64,000 nucleotides of DNA, taken from the NCBI RefSeq assembly GCF_026340255.1, contig NZ_JAPEPJ010000002.1, positions 806,001-870,000 of the forward strand, given 5' to 3'. The position numbers were made by a program, and so were the translations under genes. Below, piece after piece: positions 58,073-64,000 of this stretch (positions are counted from its first letter, which is position 1; every line of letters begins with the position of its first letter). The notes under the pieces are model-generated. The model had not been told where the DNA came from and ran no database searches. It was given only the letters and a program-made list of their open reading frames with translations. Origin of the DNA: Streptomyces sp. NBC_01408 (GTDB taxonomy: Bacteria; Actinomycetota; Actinomycetes; Streptomycetales; Streptomycetaceae).

Positions 58073-58861
58073 TTAGGTACGGCGGGGCAGGGGCCCCCTG
58101 AGCGCACGCTCCAGGACGTCCGCCGGGAGGTACTCCGAGGGGCCGGACCAGCGCAGGCGGTCGTCGAACTCGATGGTGTCCCACAGGTCTTCGCCCACCT
58201 GGGCGGCGACGTCCTGCCGCAGCCGGGGAAGGAGGGCGTACAGCCGGTCGCCGGGGCAGGCCGTGCTGTTGAAGTCCCGGTGGCCGTAGATCTCCGACGG
58301 GGGCAGCCCGTACTGGCGGCAGACGTGCGCGCAGAGCGCGACCAGGGCCTCGTACTGCTGGGCCGGCGGCTCCACGCTGGTGTAGTTGCCCTCGTTCTCG
58401 ATGCCCACCGACACGTTGTTCTGGCCGACGCAGTGGGCGGAGCGGACCTGCCGGGCGCCCGCGGTCAGTTCACCGAGGCTGTGGTGGCGCCCTTCGGTGA
58501 CGAACGCGCCGCGGCTGACGGTGAAGTGCTGGCCGGTGTCGATCCAGCCCTGGCTGTCCATGTGGTAGTTCTGGATCGCCCGCGCGAGGGCGAACGCACG
58601 CTGGCGGGAGTAGTCCTCCACGTTCGTGGTCGCCGTGTGGTGCACGACGATCCGCTCCGGGGGCGTGGAGAGGATCACCACGGGCTCGGCGGGCGGTCTG
58701 GCGCCCCACGCCGCGCAGTCGAAGATCTCCGGAGTCGTGGCGGCCGACGCGTGGGCGGCGGCCCGCGGCCACAGCGCCGCCGTACCGAGCCCCAGCGCAC
58801 CGGAGAGGATCATGCGGCGGGTGACGCGCCGCAGCGGGGACGGGGGGATCTCGGCACGCAT
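58073..58861 (-). CDS. Tat-exported peptidoglycan recognition/amidase protein
   Basis: A 262-residue N-acetylmuramoyl-L-alanine amidase of the PGRP/T7-lysozyme fold. The ATG has GGGAG upstream. A twin-arginine signal (RRVTRRMILSGALGLGTAAL) directs folded export. The zinc-binding domain has IVVHHTATTNVEDYSRQRAF with a first His. Later come ENEGNYTSVEPPAQQYEALV and the motif IYGHRDFNSTACPGDRLYAL with His and Cys ligands. It cleaves the bond between muramic acid and the stem peptide in cell walls. It is monocistronic. The longer frame upstream of the ATG was not used. Confidence 0.92.
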   Translation of the reverse strand: MRAEIPPSPLRRVTRRMILSGALGLGTAALWPRAAAHASAATTPEIFDCAAWGARPPAEPVVILSTPPERIVVHHTATTNVEDYSRQRAFALARAIQNYHMDSQGWIDTGQHFTVSRGAFVTEGRHHSLGELTAGARQVRSAHCVGQNNVSVGIENEGNYTSVEPPAQQYEALVALCAHVCRQYGLPPSEIYGHRDFNSTACPGDRLYALLPRLRQDVAAQVGEDLWDTIEFDDRLRWSGPSEYLPADVLERALRGPLPRRT

Positions 58862-59011
58862 GGGGAACTCCCTCTCACCGGTGGGGGGCGACCGCGGCGG
58901 CTGCCGCGCACACCCCACAACGACGGGACGATCAAGAAGCAACGTCCCTGCACCCCCGCCCGGGGGAGCCCGTAGGCCGAACGGACGCACGCCGCGGCAG
59001 CAGGCGTCGCG

Positions 59012-60589
59012 TCAGAACGCGTTGCGCCGCCGCAGCCCCAGCGGGCGGCCGTCCGGGTCGACCAGCACCCGGTGCAGGGGAGCCGCGATCAGCCGCTGCG
59101 CGCCGGTCAGGTCCGGCGGGACGTACCGGCGCAGCCGGCCCGGCGGCCGGGGGCCGGGGCAGCCGTCCCCGTACCAGGCGTCCAGCGCGGCGGCGGCCTC
59201 CTCGCAGGCGGCGAACGCGGCCACGGGGTCGGACAGCGCGTTCCGCGCGTCCCGCGCCTGCCGCGACGCCGGGTCCCCGGCGTCCAGGTGCTCGCGCATG
59301 AGCTCCAGACGCAGCTCCCGGGCGAAGGCGCCGGCCTCGTCCACCACGGCGCAGCTCAGCTCGGAGTCATGGGTCCAGGAGCGGAGGTTGATGTTGTCGG
59401 AGCCGACGGAGGTCCACACGTCGTCGATCACGCACACCTTGGCGTGGACGTAGACGGGGGTGCCGGCCCGGTTCTCCAGGCAGTACACGGCCACCCGGTC
59501 GCCGCCGGCGCGGCGCAGGGCGTCGAGTGCGGTGATCCGCCCGATGAGGTTCATGGGCAGGGTCAGGCGGCCGTCCTGTTCCGGGACCGAGGGGATGACG
59601 GCGATCAGCCGGAGCCGGGGGCTGCGGCGCAGCGCCCGGGCGAAGCAGGCGACCACCCGGGGGGACCACAGGTACTGGTCCTCCAGGTAGACCAGGGTCC
59701 GTGCCCGGGCCAGCGCCTTGAGGTAGGCCCGGGCGATGCTGCGCTCCCCGTCGGGGGCGAAGGGGTAGCCGCGCAGCAGGCGGTTGGGGTAGGTCCGCAG
59801 CACCTGCACGGTGTGCGTGCCGCAGGGTGGCGGGTCGGCCGTCTGCGGCGGCAGCCGGTCTGCGCTGGTGTCCTCCCGGTGCGCCAGCGCCCGTAGCCGG
59901 GTGAGGGGGCTGCGGCTGAGCGGGGACGGGTCCTGCCAGCGCTCGCGGAAGACGGCCTCGATGTCGCCGACGGCGGGCCCGCGCAGGGCGAGCTGCACGT
60001 CGTGCCAGGGCGGGTGGGGTCCGTAGGCGGCGGCCATGGGCGTCGACTGGCGGTCGCCGCGGTGGGTGGAGTCGTCGTTGCGGTTGTGGCAGAGGTCGAT
60101 GCCGCCGACGTAGGCGACGTCCTGGTCCGGGCGCCCGGGGTGGCGCAGGACCACCAGTTTCTGGTGGTGCGAGCCGCCGGGGCGTACGCGCATGTCGAGG
60201 AGGCATTCGCCGCCGCCTTCCTCGATCTCCTCGCCGAGGTGGCGGTTCTCCGCCTGGCTGAAGTGCAGGCTGTCGAGGTGGGAGCGCCACAGGAGCCCCT
60301 TGACGATGACGCCGCGTTCGGCCGCCCGGCACAGGACCGAGCCGATCTCGGTGCCGTCCCCGTCGAGCCGCTCGTCGGGATCGCCGCGCCAGTCGGTGAA
60401 CAGGAGCAGGTCTCCGGCGCGCAGGTCGCGCACCGCTGCCAGCAGCTCCGCGAAGTAGGCGGCTCCGTGCACCAGGGGCCGTACGTGGTTCCCCTCCGAC
60501 CAGGCCTTTCCGTCGGGGCGGCGCTGGTCCAGGCGCGTCGCGGCGTTGCCGCGTTCACCGGGTACCAGCAGCCAGTCGGCCTTTGCCAC
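59012..60589 (-). CDS. Phospholipase D-like phosphodiesterase
   Basis: A 525-residue protein with two HxK(x)4D motifs, the mark of the phospholipase D superfamily. HHQKLVVLRHPGRPDQDVAY is in the first half and TPVYVHAKVCVIDDVWTSVG in the second, with GSDNINLRS after it. The GTG at 60589 is preferred because GGAGGG lies eight bases before it. A longer frame begins at an ATG-containing leader. No signal peptide is found. Catalysis uses a histidine phosphoenzyme intermediate. Substrates could be phospholipids or other phosphodiesters. Confidence 0.87.
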   Translation of the reverse strand: MAKADWLLVPGERGNAATRLDQRRPDGKAWSEGNHVRPLVHGAAYFAELLAAVRDLRAGDLLLFTDWRGDPDERLDGDGTEIGSVLCRAAERGVIVKGLLWRSHLDSLHFSQAENRHLGEEIEEGGGECLLDMRVRPGGSHHQKLVVLRHPGRPDQDVAYVGGIDLCHNRNDDSTHRGDRQSTPMAAAYGPHPPWHDVQLALRGPAVGDIEAVFRERWQDPSPLSRSPLTRLRALAHREDTSADRLPPQTADPPPCGTHTVQVLRTYPNRLLRGYPFAPDGERSIARAYLKALARARTLVYLEDQYLWSPRVVACFARALRRSPRLRLIAVIPSVPEQDGRLTLPMNLIGRITALDALRRAGGDRVAVYCLENRAGTPVYVHAKVCVIDDVWTSVGSDNINLRSWTHDSELSCAVVDEAGAFARELRLELMREHLDAGDPASRQARDARNALSDPVAAFAACEEAAAALDAWYGDGCPGPRPPGRLRRYVPPDLTGAQRLIAAPLHRVLVDPDGRPLGLRRRNAF

Positions 60590-60698
60590 GGGATCGGCCC
60601 TCCGGTGTGCTCCTACCCGCCGGGACGGCCGCAATCCCCGCCCGCCGGGGCGGCGGGCGGGGGACCGCCGGCTGGTTCCGGCACCCGGGTCGGCCCGG

Positions 60699-61934
60699 TC
60701 ACTGCCGGTTGGGGCATCCGCCCTGCTCCGGCTCGCCGTCGTCGGAGTCGGGGTCGGGGTCGGGGTCGCGGCCGGAGTCGAGGTCGGGGTAGGGGTCGCC
60801 GGGGTAGAAGTTGGGGCGCTGGTCGACGTCGTCGTAGTAGCGGTGGAAGACGGGGGTGATGCCGCCCGACACCGGAGGGACGATCCAGCTCCAGTCCGCG
60901 GGCACGGTACGCCCCTGGCGCTCCTCCCTGGCCAGGTGGGCGAGGAAGCGGCGGGATTCCGTGTGGTGGTCGCTGATCTGGGCCCCCGCGGTACGGAAGG
61001 AGTGCAGGACGGCGACGTTGAGCTCGACCAGTGCGCGGTCGCGCCACAGGGTGCCGTCGCTGCTGGTGTCGAGGCCGAGACAGGCGGCTACGGCGGGCAG
61101 CAGGTTGTAGCGGCCTTCGTCGACGAGGTTGCGGGCTCCTATCTCGGTGCCCATGTACCAGCCGTTGAACGGGGCGAGGGGATAGTCGATGCCGCCGACC
61201 CGCAGCCGCATGTTGCTGATGGCCGGCACGGCGTGCCAGCGCAGACCCAGGTCGGCGATCCGCGGAACGTCCGGATGGCTGATCGGCACCTCCAGGACCA
61301 GGTCCCGCGGCACTTCGAAGAGCTGGGGCTTGTCGTCGGGGGTGTCGATGACCAGGGGCAGGATGTCGAAGGGTCCTTCGAGGCCCTGCCAGCCCAGCCG
61401 CCGCACCTTCTCGGTGAAGGCCACGTACGCCGCGTCGCCGACCACCGTGCCGTCGTCCCGGCGGCTGCCGGCGTAGCGGATGAGCTGGTCGTTCCACACC
61501 CGGGGGCCGGGCCGGGCCGGGGTGTCGGGGGCGAACACTGAGATCACGGGCCGGATCCGGCCGTCGTTGGTCGCCTGGCGCAGGTGCTCGCACAGGTGGC
61601 GGTGGATCTCCTCGGGGGTGGCGGCGTCGCGGCGGTCCAGGACGCGCAGGCTGTTCCAGTACAGGCGGCCGATGCACCGCCGGGAGTTGCGCCACGCGAC
61701 GCGGGCACCGAAGGCGAGCTCGGCGGGGGTGTGGCGGTAGGTGCCCGTGGCGTCGATGGCGGCACCGACCTCGCCGAGGCGCCGGCCGAGTGTGACGGGC
61801 TGGGCGGGATGCTCGGCGTGGAACAGGCGCAGGAACTCCTCTGCCTCGTCCCGGTCGGCGGCGGCACCGGTGTGCGGGCCGGGGGCGGCGGCATGGTGGA
61901 CGGGTGTCGGGGAGGACGGGGCTTCGGAGTTCAC
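60699..61934 (-). CDS. Bacterial nitric oxide synthase oxygenase (TxtD-like)
   Basis: A 411-residue heme enzyme that oxidises arginine to NO. The axial thiolate is Cys87 in VAWRNSRRCIGRLYW. Arginine and pterin-site residues appear in PFNGWYMGTEIGARNLVDEG and in ELNVAVLHSFRTAGAQISDH. There is no reductase domain. The start is GTG with GAGGAACCA upstream. The last 30 residues are an unusual acidic Asp/Pro tail encoded by GGGGTC-type repeats, beyond the normal end. It is last in the operon after a TxtE-like P450, 38 bases apart. In thaxtomin producers the pair supplies NO and nitrates tryptophan. Confidence 0.92.
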   Translation of the reverse strand: MNSEAPSSPTPVHHAAAPGPHTGAAADRDEAEEFLRLFHAEHPAQPVTLGRRLGEVGAAIDATGTYRHTPAELAFGARVAWRNSRRCIGRLYWNSLRVLDRRDAATPEEIHRHLCEHLRQATNDGRIRPVISVFAPDTPARPGPRVWNDQLIRYAGSRRDDGTVVGDAAYVAFTEKVRRLGWQGLEGPFDILPLVIDTPDDKPQLFEVPRDLVLEVPISHPDVPRIADLGLRWHAVPAISNMRLRVGGIDYPLAPFNGWYMGTEIGARNLVDEGRYNLLPAVAACLGLDTSSDGTLWRDRALVELNVAVLHSFRTAGAQISDHHTESRRFLAHLAREERQGRTVPADWSWIVPPVSGGITPVFHRYYDDVDQRPNFYPGDPYPDLDSGRDPDPDPDSDDGEPEQGGCPNRQ

Positions 61935-61972
61935 TGGTTCCTCGCAGGAGGCGGGACCGACGGGCTGCCGGG

Positions 61973-63196
61973 TCAGGCGAGCCGGAGCGGCAGCGTTTCC
62001 AGGGACCGGAATTCGAGGTTGGGGTTCCAGGTGGGCTCGCCGGCGAGCCGGATGCCCGGGAACCGGGCGAAGAGGGCCACGTAGAACCACTTCAGCTGGA
62101 GGTTGGCGATCTGCCGGCCCAGGCAGGAGTGGACTCCCAGCCCGAAGGACAGGTGCTTGGCGCTGTTGCTCCGGTCCAGGTCGAAGGCGTCCGGCCGCTC
62201 GAACACGCCGGGGTCCCGGTTGGCGGCGCCCAGGAAGAGGGCGACGCTCTGCCCGGCGCGGATCCGTACGCCGCCCATGTCGATGTCCGTCGTGGCGACC
62301 CGCCAGGTGAACTGGTTCGACGCGTGGTAGCGGATCACCTCGTTCGCCGCGTTGTCCGTGCACGCCCGGTCGGTGCGCAGCCGCTCGATCTGGTCGGGGT
62401 TGCGCGCGAAGGAGAGCATGCCGCTGCTGAGCGAGCCGGGTGTGGTGGGGGCGAACAACGCGATGAACAGCAGGACGAGCTGGTGGACCGTCTGCTCCGG
62501 CGTGGTCTCCGTCAGGCTGTCCTGGGCGGCCGCGAGGCGGGCGATGACGGTGTCCGGGAGCACCTTGCCGCGCTTGCCCCGGACGAGCTCCAGGGCGTAG
62601 GTGTGCAGGTCCGTGAGGAGTTCCAGGAGGCGGTCGAGCGCCACCGGCTGGCTCTGCGGCCCGGACCAGTACGTCATGAGCGTCTCGACGCACGGGATGA
62701 CGAAGTCCAGGTCGTCCTCCGGCACCCCGAATGCGTGCACGGCCGAACGGACGGGCAGTTCGGCGGCCAGGACGGGGACGGCGTCGATCTCCCTCGTGCG
62801 GGAGGGGACCGAGGCGACCAGGTCGGCGGCGACTCCTTCGATCACCTGGCTGTAGTGCTCGTGCGCCGCCCCGCTGAAGCCGGCCTGGGTGGAGCGGCGC
62901 AGCGCGTCGTGGCGCGGCGGGTCCGTGTACATCATCACGTTCTTGGTGAACCGGTGGTAGATGTTGTCGGGCGGCAGCGGCCGGCCGGGGAACTTGACCG
63001 CCAGTACCTCTTCCATCCGCTCGGCCTTGAGCCGGCGGTCCTTCAGCGCGGCGGCGCAGTCCCCGTACTTCATGACCGCCCAGGCGTTCAGCCCCTCGGA
63101 CCAGTGGACGGGCTCGCGCCGGGCCAGGTCCGCGTAGACGGGGTACGGGTCGGGCACGATCGCGGGATCCGACAGGGGCGACGGCTGCTGACTCAC
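61973..63196 (-). CDS. Cytochrome P450, TxtE-like tryptophan nitrase (putative)
   Basis: A 407-residue P450 starting at GTG ([20 protein letters not shown]), overlapping the cupin stop (GTGA). The heme loop is [19 protein letters not shown] (Cys358) and the K-helix is [17 protein letters not shown]. The I-helix reads [15 protein letters not shown]. As I recall this is the TxtE-type form, without the usual AGxET. Long segments match TxtE from memory: [39 protein letters not shown] and NLEFRSL. TxtE nitrates L-tryptophan at C4 using O2 and NO, and the NO synthase gene follows directly. A tyrosine-nitrating relative is less likely. Confidence 0.85.
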   Translation of the reverse strand: MSQQPSPLSDPAIVPDPYPVYADLARREPVHWSEGLNAWAVMKYGDCAAALKDRRLKAERMEEVLAVKFPGRPLPPDNIYHRFTKNVMMYTDPPRHDALRRSTQAGFSGAAHEHYSQVIEGVAADLVASVPSRTREIDAVPVLAAELPVRSAVHAFGVPEDDLDFVIPCVETLMTYWSGPQSQPVALDRLLELLTDLHTYALELVRGKRGKVLPDTVIARLAAAQDSLTETTPEQTVHQLVLLFIALFAPTTPGSLSSGMLSFARNPDQIERLRTDRACTDNAANEVIRYHASNQFTWRVATTDIDMGGVRIRAGQSVALFLGAANRDPGVFERPDAFDLDRSNSAKHLSFGLGVHSCLGRQIANLQLKWFYVALFARFPGIRLAGEPTWNPNLEFRSLETLPLRLA

Positions 63197-63744
63197 TGGC
63201 TCTTCTCCTTCCGGTGGCCGGGATCCGGGGCCGCGGCCGGGATTCCGGGAGGTCCGAGCACTTCGATCCCGAACTCGGCGGCGATGGCGCGCACTTGTTC
63301 CAGGTCGGGCAGGACGATGCCGTGGGGCGGGATCTCCAGGGAGGGCGCGGGCTTCCCCAGGGAGCGGGTGAAGCCGTCGAACCCACCGGGCTCGGTCACG
63401 TGCAGGAAGCGCGCCTCGTCCGAGGTGACGAGGAAGGTGTGGGGGACGTGGCGCGGGCCGTAGACGAACGATCCGGCGGGCGCGGCGATGACCTGGCCGG
63501 CCACCCAGAAGGTGACCTCGCCGTCGAGGACGTACCACCATTCGTCGTCGCGGTGGTGCACGTGGAGCGGCGAGCCGGTGCCGCGCCGGCCGAGGTGCTC
63601 GATGACCGAGGCCGCCCCGTTCATCTCCGCCGCGGAACCCTTGACCGTCGCCAGGAAGTCGAGGAACCACAGCGCCTCGCCCTCCCCCTCGCGCAACGCG
63701 ATCGGCGCGGTCCTTGCGTCCTCCGGCATATCGGATCCCTTCAT
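63193..63744 (-). CDS. Cupin-domain protein
   Basis: A 183-residue single cupin. The first metal motif appears as [20 protein letters not shown], and the second as [17 protein letters not shown]. Strands between them, [16 protein letters not shown], form the barrel. It overlaps the P450 start downstream and the stop of the next P450 upstream (ATGA), so it is translated as part of the same operon. Cupins in such clusters serve as dioxygenases or isomerases, or as binding proteins. No specific reaction can be read. It is not part of the thaxtomin operon as I know it, so the product here may differ. Confidence 0.85.
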   Translation of the reverse strand: MKGSDMPEDARTAPIALREGEGEALWFLDFLATVKGSAAEMNGAASVIEHLGRRGTGSPLHVHHRDDEWWYVLDGEVTFWVAGQVIAAPAGSFVYGPRHVPHTFLVTSDEARFLHVTEPGGFDGFTRSLGKPAPSLEIPPHGIVLPDLEQVRAIAAEFGIEVLGPPGIPAAAPDPGHRKEKSQ

Positions 63745-64000
63745 CGCGAGACCAGCCGGACCGGCACGGCCGACGGCACGACGGAAATCGTCGAATGGAA
63801 TGTCACTTCGATGTCATCGACGGGAACGATGAGGAAATTCTTCAGGATTTCGGTCAGCATGACGGCGCACTGCTGTTCCGCAAGCCGGTTTCCGACGCAG
63901 TGCCGCGGGCCGGCGCCGAACGGCAGGAAACTGTTGATGGTGGCGTGTTCCTCGTCGTCGGCCGAGAACCGGTCCGGGTTGAATCGGTCCGCGTCGCGGA
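63741..64000 (-). CDS. Cytochrome P450, C-terminal part (5' part off window)
   Basis: The last 86 residues of a P450. The readable part begins [19 protein letters not shown], then [20 protein letters not shown] with the heme-ligating Cys. It continues to [20 protein letters not shown] and the TGA at 63741. The stop overlaps the cupin ATG (ATGA). It is of a different type from the TxtE-like P450, with a normal FGAGPRHC loop. It may oxidise the nitro product or a peptide derived from it. The rest lies beyond the window. Confidence 0.88.
   Translation of the reverse strand, partial: RDADRFNPDRFSADDEEHATINSFLPFGAGPRHCVGNRLAEQQCAVMLTEILKNFLIVPVDDIEVTFHSTISVVPSAVPVRLVSR

Overview
The window is very GC-rich, with a strong third-position G/C bias in every real frame, GTG and TTG starts, 1-4 base stop/start overlaps, Tat and lipoprotein signals, and a high density of sugar-hydrolase and secondary-metabolism genes. 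Together these point to a Streptomyces (or very close actinomycete) chromosome. Both window edges cut through genes.

Layout. 0-4.4 kb: the end of a 2,4-dienoyl-CoA reductase gene, then an aerolysin/ETX-MTX2-like protein followed by an NHL beta-propeller. 4.8-11.4 kb: a GH38 alpha-mannosidase with a complete CUT1 sugar ABC importer and an operator-rich promoter region. 11.5-15.3 kb: a noncanonical tRNA-Trp-like gene, a frameshifted small gene, VOC, membrane and universal stress proteins, a MITE-like element, and a TetR/PLP dehydratase pair. 15.4-21.7 kb: secreted GH27 and GH89 glycosidases and a membrane-anchored molybdopterin oxidoreductase.

21.7-44.2 kb: a biosynthetic gene cluster on the minus strand. 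It has fused anthranilate synthase, a class II DAHP synthase, a Sfp-type PPTase, two carrier proteins, four adenylate-forming enzymes, a ferritin-like diiron protein, an acyl-CoA dehydrogenase, a hotdog thioesterase, an alpha/beta hydrolase and a transglutaminase-like protein lying between the two carrier genes. It also holds a flavoenzyme/lyase pair resembling the aspartate N-oxygenase/nitrosuccinate lyase (CreE/CreD) pair that makes nitrous acid. The whole set looks like a pathway that activates chorismate-derived and acyl units on carriers and nitrosates or diazotises an amine. It is interrupted by an IS5-family element and a MITE and is divided by strong hairpins.

44.4-48.6 kb: two paralogous ECF-sigma/SRPBCC modules flanking a carboxylesterase. 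48.6-60.6 kb: a P450, an SDR, a methyltransferase, a TetR/UvrA-like resistance pair, an enoyl-CoA hydratase-family enzyme, a RibD-like reductase, an anti-sigma-type ATPase and a STAS protein, a Tat-exported peptidoglycan amidase, and a phospholipase D-like protein. 60.7-64 kb: a tightly coupled minus-strand operon of P450 (cut by the window end), cupin, TxtE-like P450 and NO synthase. This is the thaxtomin-type machinery for 4-nitro-L-tryptophan. The window therefore carries two independent reactive-nitrogen systems, nitrite-based and NO-based.
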